From NCBI RefSeq assembly GCF_000375645.1, contig NZ_AQWR01000004.1:1-64000 (forward strand): a stretch of DNA of 64,000 nucleotides, in the 5' to 3' direction. Shown here piece after piece: positions 18,484-27,037 of this stretch. Both the position numbers and the translations under genes were made by a program. Every line of letters starts with the position of its first letter. Positions within the stretch are counted from its first letter, which is position 1. The notes under the pieces are model-generated. The model was given only the letters and a program-made list of their open reading frames with translations. It was not told the origin of the DNA and did no database searches. The stretch is from Porphyromonas bennonis DSM 23058 = JCM 16335. Lineage in GTDB: Bacteria > Bacteroidota > Bacteroidia > Bacteroidales > Porphyromonadaceae.

Positions 18484-19518
18484 TTAGCCTCTCGGACGTT
18501 CTACCGCTCCACTAAAGGTGTTTGTAGGATGTCCTGCCTCGGGAGAGTCGAAGTACTTCATAAATTGCGAGCGGGCGAGGAAGTTGGCCTTATCGACCTG
18601 CTTAGCTGCCAGACGACCGGTCATCTCGGTAATGCTCTCGTACTTGTGCTCCTCCATCCAGCTCTTCACCTCGTCCAGCGACTCGGTAATAGCCTTCTCC
18701 TTCTTTCCATACAGGATCGAAGCCATCTGGATGGCGTTGGCCCCGGCGAGTACTCCCTTGAGGACGTCCTTGCCATTGCGAGCACCAGAAGAGATGGAGA
18801 CAGAGAGACCGGGGACAGCACCACGGACAAGGGCAGTAAAGCGAAGACCGTCGTAGAAGTCGCTGGGGCTGCTGAAGACCGGTCCGGCAGAGAGACGCTC
18901 AGCGGAGAGATCAACGTCCGGCATGTAGGATCTATTGAAGAGAACCACACCGTCTGCACCGACCATATGGAGATCTGCGCAGAGGCGGATCAGATTGCTG
19001 TAGTACTTAGAGATCTTCACCACAAGCGGCTTGTCGAATCCCGACTCCCTCAGCTCAGTGACTATCTTGATGATGGCGCGCTCCGGCTCGCCATAGTCTT
19101 GCGTCCGATCGGTCTCGATGCGCATAACATTAAGCTCCAGTCCATCCGCACCGGCGTCTGAGAGGCTCTTAGCGTAGTCCACCCAGCCCTCCGAGCTGGA
19201 GCAATTGATGCTCGCAAAGACAGGGATATCTACTGCCTCCTTTACCTCACGTACCAGCTGCACATGCTGACGGATCGAGTGCTCCTCGGAGTACTCCTTG
19301 ATGTAATTGTAGGCCTCAGGGAAGTCGTGTGACTGATCGTAGGTATCTGCAGCCTCATTCTGGATCTGCTCCTCAAAGATGGACTTAAGTATCACTGCAC
19401 CTGCGCCAGCCTCGGCGAAGGTCTTGATCTTTGCGGGCGAAGCAGTAAGGCTTGAGCTTGCGGCGATGATCGGACTCTTGAGCTTCAGTCCGGCATAAGT
19501 GGTGGTTAGATCAACCAT
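18484..19518 (-). CDS. Dihydroorotate dehydrogenase-like flavoprotein
   Basis: This TIM-barrel FMN protein resembles PyrD (344 residues). Family features include the N terminus VDLTTTYAGLKLKSPIIAASSSL, the Lys-containing strand LVVKIS, and the C-terminal phosphate-binding stretch GVLAGANAIQMAS. Proteins of this kind are common in Bacteroidota beside a true pyrD and are usually annotated DHOD-like, so a role in pyrimidine synthesis is not certain. It may instead act on another dihydro-substrate. It lies 53 bp after the M48 gene and 7 bp before holB. Confidence 0.85.
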   Translation of the reverse strand: MVDLTTTYAGLKLKSPIIAASSSLTASPAKIKTFAEAGAGAVILKSIFEEQIQNEAADTYDQSHDFPEAYNYIKEYSEEHSIRQHVQLVREVKEAVDIPVFASINCSSSEGWVDYAKSLSDAGADGLELNVMRIETDRTQDYGEPERAIIKIVTELRESGFDKPLVVKISKYYSNLIRLCADLHMVGADGVVLFNRSYMPDVDLSAERLSAGPVFSSPSDFYDGLRFTALVRGAVPGLSVSISSGARNGKDVLKGVLAGANAIQMASILYGKKEKAITESLDEVKSWMEEHKYESITEMTGRLAAKQVDKANFLARSQFMKYFDSPEAGHPTNTFSGAVERPRG

Positions 19519-19571
19519 GGTATTACTTGATTATCTTGATGAATTAGTGACTAATATAAATGGGGGATAAC

Positions 19572-20480
19572 TCAATAGTGAGTAATGAGAGGTTCCTTGC
19601 CCTTACTCTTAGACTTAGTAGACTTAGTCTTGGATGCGGCAGGGACAGCGGAGGGTGGCACTTTCCCGCCTCCTCTCATGAAGGCCTCTACGCGGGGGAT
19701 CTCTTCACGGATAGCCTTGATACGATTTTGGTCGTTGGGGTGAGAGCTCATCACTTCACTCTGATTACCGCCGCCGCTACGGCTAGCCATCCTGACCCAG
19801 AGATTAGGCGCATTGTGGTAGTCATATCCTGCGAGTGCCATCAGATAGAGACCGATCTGGTCTGCCTCGTACTCCTGCTTACGTGAGTAGGGTAGCTCAA
19901 AGATGAGCTTACCTCCCACATTGTAGAGCACGCTGCCGATCACCTGCGCTCCGGCAGAGCTTCCTGATAGGATCTGTCCTAGAGCTTGTCCTCCATATTG
20001 GCGTAGGATCGCCTGAGAGAGTCTCTCATTAGAGTGCTTAGCGACAGCGTGTGCCACCTCATGAGCAATAACTGTAGCGAGCTCATCGTCAGTCCGAGCG
20101 ACGGGGAGTATCCCCTCATAGACCACGATCTTGCCGCCCGGCATACAGAAGGCATTGACTTGATTAGAGGCAATGAGATTAAACTCCCACCGGAAGTATT
20201 TAATATCCTCAGTGTGTCCGATAGACTTGAGGTAGCGCTCCGTAGCAGCCGCGATCCGCTTACCCATCTCGCGAGTCCTAACAGTTTGCTCCATATCGCG
20301 ACTCTTAGGGGCACTGGAGATGAAGGATCGGTACTGCTGCTCACTGATAGCTACCACCTGAGCATCGGAGACCAGATTGATCTGCCGGCGTCCGGTAAGC
20401 GGGACAAGGGAGCAACCTGTCGTCAGGAGAGCGACTACCAGGGTGCTGAGAAATGATATATGATAGTGACGTAGATTCAT
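19572..20480 (-). CDS. M48-family metallopeptidase lipoprotein
   Basis: This 302-residue zinc peptidase resembles the periplasmic quality-control proteases LoiP/BepA. The signal peptide ends in a lipobox LTTGC near residue 23. The catalytic motif HEVAHAVAKH contains HExxH, and the third ligand Glu is in KQEYEADQIGLYLMALAGYD. The C-terminal tail is Lys-rich. It is the first gene of a leftward unit with the DHOD-like gene and holB, and a -7 box stands at 20520-20513. Substrates are unknown; outer-membrane protein turnover is inferred from the family. Confidence 0.92.
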   Translation of the reverse strand: MNLRHYHISFLSTLVVALLTTGCSLVPLTGRRQINLVSDAQVVAISEQQYRSFISSAPKSRDMEQTVRTREMGKRIAAATERYLKSIGHTEDIKYFRWEFNLIASNQVNAFCMPGGKIVVYEGILPVARTDDELATVIAHEVAHAVAKHSNERLSQAILRQYGGQALGQILSGSSAGAQVIGSVLYNVGGKLIFELPYSRKQEYEADQIGLYLMALAGYDYHNAPNLWVRMASRSGGGNQSEVMSSHPNDQNRIKAIREEIPRVEAFMRGGGKVPPSAVPAASKTKSTKSKSKGKEPLITHY

Positions 20481-20512
20481 TACTGTAGTGAACTATTGAT
20501 TGTTTCGCACCC

Positions 20513-20520
20513 CAAAGATA
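20513..20520 (-). promoter_or_regulatory. Promoter -7 box for the M48 peptidase unit
   Basis: The minus strand reads TATCTTTG about 33 bp before the ATG, matching TAnnTTTG. Confidence 0.6.
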
Positions 20521-20541
20521 CACATTTATCACCTTGTACTG

Positions 20542-21453
20542 TCAGACGCTCCGATCCACGAGTACAGCCTTCGCACCGACCTGAGGCTGATACATAGCTC
20601 TAGGTAGAAGCCTCATACTACGCTGAATAAGGTAGGCGCCGTAGCTCTTGAGGTCAGTCAGGTGTGCCGTCTCATCGGGCATAATGGGAGCCCCTACGTA
20701 GACATCTATGATCTCACCCTTCTTATTGAGGCTCTCCGATGGTAGCATAAGGTCGCTGACGACAGAGATGTGATTCTTCATGTAATAGAATAGCCACGAA
20801 TTGTGCCCATCAAACATAATGGGGAAGATCGGACGATCTGCCCGCCGAAGGATACGGAGACTCGAGTTCTTCCACGGGTTCTCCACCGGCAGACCTCGTC
20901 TGAGCGAGAAGTGCCCCACCCCGCCTGCGGGGAAGAGACCAAAGGGATAGCCGGCCTGAAACTCTCTCGCCAGGGCTCTCAGGCTCTTGACATTAACCGA
21001 GGGGTCATGGACATACCTTCTGCTACTCTGTCTATTGGGGACGACAGGCACCCACATCTCCTCGAGGGAGGATATGTGCGAGAGGACCGAATTGACCAAC
21101 ACCTTGTAGTCGGGACGAATGTGACCAACTATATCTACCAGTATCAGACCATCGATGCCGCCAAATGGGTGATTGGACACTGTGAGGAACTGACCCTCTC
21201 TCATAAGTTCTAGATTCTCCTTCCCATGGATCCTATACTCCACATCGACCAGGGGATGACGAAGTGCTGCACTGGCATAGTCCGGTCCCTGCAGGTGGCA
21301 GAGATCACTATTAATCTGGTTAATCGAGTTAACCCCAAGAATCCGCATCAACCACCGGCCTAGACCTTTGCCGACCCCGGTCTTAAAAAAAGGAACCATC
21401 TCCCCCAAGTCCTCGAGGGAGAGGATCTCATTACGTATCTCGTCCTTACTCAT
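20542..21453 (-). CDS. PlsC-like lipid acyltransferase
   Basis: This 303-residue, probably membrane-associated acyltransferase has SNHPFGGIDGLIL near residue 93, a variant of the NHxxxxD motif with five residues between His and Asp. It also has LFPAGGVGHFS near 173, equivalent to the FPEG substrate motif. This version is seen in Bacteroidota enzymes of the hemolysin/GlsA type that O-acylate aminolipids, so glycine- or ornithine-type lipid synthesis is a possible role (inference). No GNAT-type partner gene is adjacent. It is monocistronic with its own -7 box. Confidence 0.8.
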   Translation of the reverse strand: MSKDEIRNEILSLEDLGEMVPFFKTGVGKGLGRWLMRILGVNSINQINSDLCHLQGPDYASAALRHPLVDVEYRIHGKENLELMREGQFLTVSNHPFGGIDGLILVDIVGHIRPDYKVLVNSVLSHISSLEEMWVPVVPNRQSSRRYVHDPSVNVKSLRALAREFQAGYPFGLFPAGGVGHFSLRRGLPVENPWKNSSLRILRRADRPIFPIMFDGHNSWLFYYMKNHISVVSDLMLPSESLNKKGEIIDVYVGAPIMPDETAHLTDLKSYGAYLIQRSMRLLPRAMYQPQVGAKAVLVDRSV

Positions 21454-21481
21454 TATGTCTGTAGCAATAGTTATGACTGTA

Positions 21482-21489
21482 CAAACCTA
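21482..21489 (-). promoter_or_regulatory. Promoter -7 box for the acyltransferase
   Basis: The minus strand reads TAGGTTTG about 28 bp before the ATG, matching TAnnTTTG. Confidence 0.55.
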
Positions 21490-21594
21490 ACAGAATAATA
21501 TTATAACTCGATAGCGTCTGACAACAACAGGGCAAAAGCGCTGTCAAAGAAATAGAAATAAAGATAAAAACTAACGTGGTACCGGTCCTTTGAG

Positions 21595-21602
21595 TAGATT
21601 TG
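21595..21602 (+). promoter_or_regulatory. Promoter -7 box for the phosphatase-like lipoprotein
   Basis: TAGATTTG matches TAnnTTTG. It overlaps the in-frame TTG at 21590 and so argues for the ATG at 21632 as the start. Confidence 0.55.
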
Positions 21603-21631
21603 TCCGTGGAAGAATAACCAGCCCAGACCAG

Positions 21632-22705
21632 ATGCTTTACAAGAAAGTCTTATCTCTTGTCATTCCCCTACTTGCCTGCCTGAGTCTCTCCTCATGTGCC
21701 AGGAAGGCGTACTATGACATCAGCACCGGTGCTGATGTCGCCGACAGCGGCAACTATGTGGTACGATGGCAGGTCCGTCCGGGGATGAGTGGTGAGGTCG
21801 CCATCTACGCTTCTGATGACGCCGGTAGCTATCCGGTCCAGCCGACCAAGGTAGAGCCTATCGGTAAGGAGTGGGCCACGTTTGCGACCGAGGGCAGCTA
21901 CTTTACCAGGCACTATTTCCTCCTTGTATTTGACGATCGAGAGGTACGGGTCACCGGGACGAGGGTCATACCTACAGAAGGGTTTTCCAATCTTAGGGAC
22001 GCCGGTGGATACATGACTGATCAGGGATACCAGGTGAGATGGGGTCAGCTCTATCGCGGGGGAAGGTCTCGCCAGCTTACACCGAGGGACAGCCTCATCA
22101 TCTCCTCCATAGGACTGAAGCATAATCTAGTGCTGAGCGACTCCTACTCATTTGTCTACCTCACAAATGGCATCGGGAATGTCCTCCAGAAGGACTTCGC
22201 CGCCAACACCCCGGTCGACTACAAGTCTGTCCTGGAGAGGATCGGTAACGGATCCTTGACCCAGGAGGGAGTGATCCTCTTCGTCCACGATATGTTCAAT
22301 AGTCTGGCGTATGAAAATCCTGAGCAGCTCTCCGCCGCCCTCCACTACCTCCTCGACCCGGACCACTACCCGGTGATGATCAGCGATGAGTGGGGGAAGG
22401 ATCGGACCGCCTTCCTCATCATGCTGATCCAGTACAGTCTGGGCGTCTCCAGGTCAGATATCCTCTCGGACTATCTGCTGAGCAACGCCCTGCTCCCTGT
22501 GGAGCAGCTGGCGCCTCAGGGATTTCGCTTTGCGCCAGGCAGACAAGAGGCTCTGACGGAGTTCTTCCGCTGCCGACCCAGCGACCTCCTCTCCATCATG
22601 ACCGACATTGAGAATAAGTACGGCAACATAGAGAACTATATGGACAAGGTGCTGGACTTCGACGAGTCAGACAGGATCCGACTGAGGGAGCTGCTACTCT
22701 ACTGA
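21632..22705 (+). CDS. Tyrosine-phosphatase-fold lipoprotein with Cys replaced by Asp (probable pseudophosphatase)
   Basis: A lipoprotein signal peptide (lipobox LSSC near residue 21) leads to an N-terminal Ig-like beta domain. A Y_phosphatase3-type domain follows, with FSNLRDAGGY and WGQLYRGGRSRQLT. In this family the catalytic loop reads HCxxGKDRT. Here it reads SDEWGKDRT: the His is Ser and the nucleophilic Cys is Asp, while the phosphate-binding GKDR is kept. Classical phosphatase chemistry should be lost. The protein may bind phosphorylated ligands or act by another mechanism. The domain is otherwise complete (357 residues) with no frameshift. It is monocistronic, followed by a strong terminator. 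Confidence 0.82.
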   Translation: MLYKKVLSLVIPLLACLSLSSCARKAYYDISTGADVADSGNYVVRWQVRPGMSGEVAIYASDDAGSYPVQPTKVEPIGKEWATFATEGSYFTRHYFLLVFDDREVRVTGTRVIPTEGFSNLRDAGGYMTDQGYQVRWGQLYRGGRSRQLTPRDSLIISSIGLKHNLVLSDSYSFVYLTNGIGNVLQKDFAANTPVDYKSVLERIGNGSLTQEGVILFVHDMFNSLAYENPEQLSAALHYLLDPDHYPVMISDEWGKDRTAFLIMLIQYSLGVSRSDILSDYLLSNALLPVEQLAPQGFRFAPGRQEALTEFFRCRPSDLLSIMTDIENKYGNIENYMDKVLDFDESDRIRLRELLLY

Positions 22706-22718
22706 TCATAAACCGAGA

Positions 22719-22772
22719 CAAGCAGCCACCCTGGCGAGACAACCTTTGTCCGTCAGGGTGGCTGCTTTATTA
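22719..22772 (+). terminator. Terminator after the phosphatase-like gene
   Basis: The stem AAGCAGCCACCCTG pairs with CAGGGTGGCTGCTT and is followed by TATTA. Confidence 0.75.
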
Positions 22773-22871
22773 CAAAAAGAAGATACTCGGACTCCATAAC
22801 AACAATGTTCGAGAGCATCAGAAGGATTACTAAACTGCCAGGAGAGTATTTTTTACTCCAAGTCACCCCTG

Positions 22872-22955
22872 ACTAATATCGGTATTAGTCAAATCTATAG
22901 TCGGTATTAGTAAACACTAATATCGGTAATAGTGTCAACTAATACCGGTAATAGA
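22872..22955. repeat. Palindrome cassette 4 (4 x 18 bp, 22-bp period)
   Basis: Units start at 22872, 22894, 22916 and 22938, with spacers CAAA, AAAC and GTCA. The first is ACTAATATCGGTATTAGT. The second has the CTATAGTC left half-site. It lies about 100 bp after a terminator and 158 bp before the ileS -7 box. The rest of this 499-bp gap holds no gene I can see. Confidence 0.95.
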
Positions 22956-23112
22956 AATGCCGAGTCACCACCTGCTGATAACCAATCTGGTACGATACTC
23001 TCGCTACAGCACAAATATTGGGGTTGTGAGACCGACGACCGGTTAGGGAAGTTTCGGATGCGCTTACCCGGGTCTGTGGACTCAGGAAAACAGGCTAGTG
23101 GACAAAAAAGCG

Positions 23113-23120
23113 TATCTTTG
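23113..23120 (+). promoter_or_regulatory. Promoter -7 box for ileS
   Basis: TATCTTTG matches TAnnTTTG, about 85 bp before the ATG. The leader can form a hairpin (CAGTGTCC at 23159-23166 with GGACGCTG at 23183-23190) close to the start codon. Confidence 0.6.
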
Positions 23121-23204
23121 CGTGACAAAAATGCAGAGGTACCCAATCGTACTTCGCTCAGTGTCCGCTCGGAGGGAAGAGGGGACGCTGTAGAATGAGC
23201 AGAT

Positions 23205-26200
23205 ATGAGCATGACGAAGAAGAATTATAAGACTTACGATCAGCTAAGCCTCTCGAGTATTGATCGGGAGGTACTGGAGTTGTGGAAGAGAGAAGATCCC
23301 TTCGAGGCCTCACTCAAGTGGCGCGAGGGGGCACAGAGGTTTATCTTCTACGAGGGTCCTCCCTCAGCCAATGGTATGCCGGGGATCCACCACGTCATGG
23401 CTCGCACGATCAAGGATATTATCTGCCGCTACAAGACGATGGAGGGCTTCCTCGTCGACCGTAAGGCTGGGTGGGACACCCACGGACTGCCGGTAGAGAT
23501 TGGCGTGGAGAAGAAGCTCGGTATCACCAAGGCCGACATCGGTACCAAGATCTCTGTCGATGAGTACAATGAGGCGTGCCGCAAGGAGGTGATGAAATAT
23601 ACCGCCGAGTGGCGCAAGCTCACCTCGGAGATGGGTTACTGGGTGGATCTGGATCACCCCTACATCACCTACGACAATCGCTACATAGAGACACTGTGGT
23701 ATCTCCTGAAGCAGCTCTTCGAGAAGGATCTGCTCTACAAGGGATACACCATACAGCCCTACTCTCCAGCCGCTGGCACCGGACTTAGCTCCCATGAGCT
23801 GAGTCAGCCCGGCGCCTATAGGGACGTGAAGGACACCTCCTGCACTGCTCTCATGGAGATCATCGATCCCGCTGAGGAACTTCAGGGACACGGGACCGCC
23901 TACTTCGCCGCCTGGACCACCACGCCGTGGACCCTTCCCTCCAATATGGCTCTCGCCGTTGGCAGCGGGATCGACTATGTGGCTGTGCAGACATTTAACC
24001 CCTACTCCCTCGAGCCGATCACCGTCATGCTGGCGGAGCCGCGCCTCTCTGCCTATCTCAGCCCTGAGGGCGAGGAACTGCCGATGGAGGCCCCCAAGAA
24101 GGGGAGCAAGGTGATGCCCTACCGCATCGTTGCCCGATATAAGGGGTCTGACCTCGTAGGGCTGAGATACAAGCAGCTCTTTACCTGGGTCAAGCCCGAT
24201 GAGGGGGCTCTGAGGGTGGTGGCAGCTGACTTTGTCACCACCGAGGATGGTACCGGCATCGTCCACATAGCACCCACTTTCGGTGCCGATGATAATGCGC
24301 TCGGCAAGAAGGAGCAGATCCCCGGCATGATGCTCATTGACAAGGGGGGCAAGGAGGTGCCAATGGTTGATCCCGAGGGAAAGTTTTACGCCCTCGAGGA
24401 TTTGGACCCACGCTTTGTGGAGGAGCGGGTGGACGTCGCTCAGTACGGAGTCTACGCCGGTCGCTATGTCAAGAACGCCTACCTCGACAAGCCGTCCGAC
24501 GCCGACTCTCTCGACATTGACCTCTGTATGGCACTCAAGGAGAGAGGCCAGGTATACAGGATCGAGAAATTTACCCACAGCTACCCCCACTGCTGGAGGA
24601 CCGACAAGCCGATCCTTTACTACCCGCTGGACAGCTGGTTTATCCGCACCACGGCAGTCAAGGAGCGACTCATTGAGCTCAATAAGACGATCACTTGGAA
24701 GCCTGAGTCTACCGGCACGGGACGCTTCGGACAGTGGCTGGAAAACCTCCAGGACTGGAACCTATCCCGCTCACGCTACTGGGGTACTCCTCTGCCGATC
24801 TGGCACAATGAAGACTACAGTGAGCTGAAGTGTATCGGATCCGTCGAGGAGCTCTCCCGCGAGATCGACCTCTCGGTGGAGAAGGGGCTGATGAAGAGCA
24901 ATCCCCTTGCCGATCGAGGCTTTGTCGTAGGTGAGTATACGGACGATAATTACGAGCGGATCGATCTCCACCGCCCCTATGTTGACGACATGATCCTCTG
25001 CGACAGCAAGGGGCGGCCAATGGTCAGGGAGACAGACCTCATCGATGTGTGGTTTGACTCCGGGGCAATGCCCTACGCTCAGCTGCACTACCCCTTTGAG
25101 CACCGCGAGATGGTGGATGAGAGGAGCTACTTCCCGGCCGACTTCATTGCCGAGGGAGTGGACCAGACGAGGGGGTGGTTCTTTACCCTCCATGCCATTG
25201 CGACGATGCTCTTTGACAGTGTCGCCTACAAGCACGTGATCTCCAATGGTCTCGTCTTGGATAAGAATGGAAATAAGATGTCGAAGCGCCTCGGCAATAG
25301 CGTAGACCCCTTCATGATCATGGAGCAGAAGGGGGCAGACGCTCTGAGGTGGTATATGATCACCAATTCCTCACCGTGGGACAACCTGAAGTTTGACCCC
25401 TCGGGCGTCGACGAGGTGACGCGCAAGCTCTTTGGCACACTGCACAACACCTACTCTTTCTTCGCTCTTTACGCAAATATCGACAACTTCGACCCCGCGA
25501 CTGCTCGTAGGATCCCTCTTGAGGAGCGACCTGAGCTGGATCGATGGATCCTCTCGCGGCTCCACTCACTGATCACCGAGGTGAAGTCCGACCTCGAGGA
25601 CTACGAGCCGACAAAGGCCGGTCGCGAGATAGCTGCTATGGTGACAGACCAGCTGAGCAACTGGTATGTCCGCCTTGCCCGCAAGCGTTTCTGGGGCGGC
25701 GGCATGACCGATGACAAGCTCTCCGCCTACGAGACCCTCTACGAGTGTCTCGTCACGGTGGCTAAGCTGATGGCACCTTTCGCTCCCTTCTATGCTGATC
25801 GACTATACCGCGATCTCACTCAGGATGAGACGCAGTCCGTCCACCTCACGGACTATCCCAAGGCTGATCCCTCAGTGATCAATGTCTCACTGGAAGAGGC
25901 TATGGACTATGCTCAGAGGATCTCCGGTATGGTGCTCTCACTCCGTCGTAAGATGGACACGAAGGTGCGTCAGCCGCTGCAGAAGGTGGTGGTACTTACC
26001 TCCGATCCTCAGATGATCGAGTCGGTGAAGCACGTGGAGGAGCTGATCCTCTCCGAGGTGAATGTGAAGGAGCTTGTCTTCGACTCCGGATCCTCCGACC
26101 TTGTGGTGAAGAGAGTGAAGCCAAACTTCCGTCTCCTCGGACCAATCTTTGGCAAGGATATGAAGAGAGCGGCTGCTTACCTCACCGGTATGTCGCGAGA

Positions 26201-26624
26201 GGAGATTGAGATCTTTGAGAAGGCCGGGAAGACCGAGTACGAGGGCAAGGAGATCACACTCGACAGTGTGGAGATAATCTCTGAGGACGTGCCGGGGTGG
26301 CTGGTACTCAACGAGGGCTCCATCACCATCGCTCTCGATGAGGAGATCACCGAGGAGCTGCGCATCGAGGGTCTTGCCCGCGAGATGGTCAACCGGATCC
26401 AGAATCTCCGCAAGAGCTCCGGCTTTGACGTGGAGGATAAGATCGACATTCGCCTCGAGAAGACCCCGATGACGGAGCAGATCCTCGCGGCTCACAAGGA
26501 CTACATCTCCACTCAGGTACAGGCTCGATCGATCGAGTCCGTCGAAGGACTCTCCACCGGGGAGCTTCTTGACCTGGATGAGAAGGTAACCCTACATGCA
26601 GAACTAACCATTGTAAACAAGTAA
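23205..26624 (+). CDS. ileS: Isoleucyl-tRNA synthetase, type 2
   Basis: This class I synthetase charges tRNA-Ile. Its HIGH-equivalent sequence is GIHHVMART inside YEGPPSANGMPGIHH. The KMSKR loop is NGNKMSKRLGN near residue 690. The CP1 editing domain lies between them, with TTPWTLPSN near residue 245. The 1139-residue length and GIHH variant place it in the type 2 IleRS group found in Bacteroidota. Some members of that group tolerate mupirocin; nothing here measures that. ATGs at 23205 and 23211 are both possible. It leads a rightward run with the dksA-like gene, lspA and others. Confidence 0.97.
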   Translation: MSMTKKNYKTYDQLSLSSIDREVLELWKREDPFEASLKWREGAQRFIFYEGPPSANGMPGIHHVMARTIKDIICRYKTMEGFLVDRKAGWDTHGLPVEIGVEKKLGITKADIGTKISVDEYNEACRKEVMKYTAEWRKLTSEMGYWVDLDHPYITYDNRYIETLWYLLKQLFEKDLLYKGYTIQPYSPAAGTGLSSHELSQPGAYRDVKDTSCTALMEIIDPAEELQGHGTAYFAAWTTTPWTLPSNMALAVGSGIDYVAVQTFNPYSLEPITVMLAEPRLSAYLSPEGEELPMEAPKKGSKVMPYRIVARYKGSDLVGLRYKQLFTWVKPDEGALRVVAADFVTTEDGTGIVHIAPTFGADDNALGKKEQIPGMMLIDKGGKEVPMVDPEGKFYALEDLDPRFVEERVDVAQYGVYAGRYVKNAYLDKPSDADSLDIDLCMALKERGQVYRIEKFTHSYPHCWRTDKPILYYPLDSWFIRTTAVKERLIELNKTITWKPESTGTGRFGQWLENLQDWNLSRSRYWGTPLPIWHNEDYSELKCIGSVEELSREIDLSVEKGLMKSNPLADRGFVVGEYTDDNYERIDLHRPYVDDMILCDSKGRPMVRETDLIDVWFDSGAMPYAQLHYPFEHREMVDERSYFPADFIAEGVDQTRGWFFTLHAIATMLFDSVAYKHVISNGLVLDKNGNKMSKRLGNSVDPFMIMEQKGADALRWYMITNSSPWDNLKFDPSGVDEVTRKLFGTLHNTYSFFALYANIDNFDPATARRIPLEERPELDRWILSRLHSLITEVKSDLEDYEPTKAGREIAAMVTDQLSNWYVRLARKRFWGGGMTDDKLSAYETLYECLVTVAKLMAPFAPFYADRLYRDLTQDETQSVHLTDYPKADPSVINVSLEEAMDYAQRISGMVLSLRRKMDTKVRQPLQKVVVLTSDPQMIESVKHVEELILSEVNVKELVFDSGSSDLVVKRVKPNFRLLGPIFGKDMKRAAAYLTGMSREEIEIFEKAGKTEYEGKEITLDSVEIISEDVPGWLVLNEGSITIALDEEITEELRIEGLAREMVNRIQNLRKSSGFDVEDKIDIRLEKTPMTEQILAAHKDYISTQVQARSIESVEGLSTGELLDLDEKVTLHAELTIVNK

Positions 26625-26635
26625 AAGAGACAACC

Positions 26636-27013
26636 ATGGCTACTGTAAGATACTCTGATGAGGAGCTGGAGGAGTTTCGCCAGATCATCAATGAGAAGCT
26701 CGACAAGGCTCGCAAGGACTACGACTCGCTCATCGAGTCGATGAATGGGAGCGAGAATAGCGATATCAACGACACCTCGCCCTCGTACAAGAATCTCTCC
26801 GAGTCGGCGACCCTCGCCTCTCGCCAGGAGACAGCCTCCCTCGCAGCGCGTCAGAAGAAATTTATCCAAAATCTGGAGGCTGCCCTGATACGCATCGAGA
26901 ATAAGACCTACGGCGTCTGCCGTATCACCGGCAAGCTCATCCCTAAGGAACGGCTCCGTGCCGTCCCACACGCTACGCTTAGCGTCGAAGCAAAGAACGC
27001 CGGATACAAGTAA
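26636..27013 (+). CDS. DksA/TraR-family protein lacking the zinc Cys set
   Basis: The 125-residue protein has an N-terminal coiled-coil region and a C-terminal zinc-finger-like end reading YGVCRITGKLIPKERLRAVPHAT. DksA uses four Cys to hold zinc. Here only one Cys remains in the entire protein, a known pattern in Bacteroidota. DksA-type proteins bind the RNA polymerase secondary channel and modulate transcription with ppGpp. Whether this version does so is not established by the sequence. It starts 11 bp after ileS and is probably co-transcribed with it and lspA. Confidence 0.88.
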   Translation: MATVRYSDEELEEFRQIINEKLDKARKDYDSLIESMNGSENSDINDTSPSYKNLSESATLASRQETASLAARQKKFIQNLEAALIRIENKTYGVCRITGKLIPKERLRAVPHATLSVEAKNAGYK

Positions 27014-27037
27014 TCACAGGTAAGTCTATCGTCTACA

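Noticed and set aside
22932-23198. Open frame on the plus strand before ileS (88 codons)
   Set aside because: It begins inside palindrome cassette 4, runs through the ileS promoter, and has no recognisable protein features.
23364-24590. Long open frame on the minus strand inside ileS (408 codons)
   Set aside because: It lies entirely opposite conserved IleRS sequence. Its product shows no domain, and such shadows are common at this GC content.
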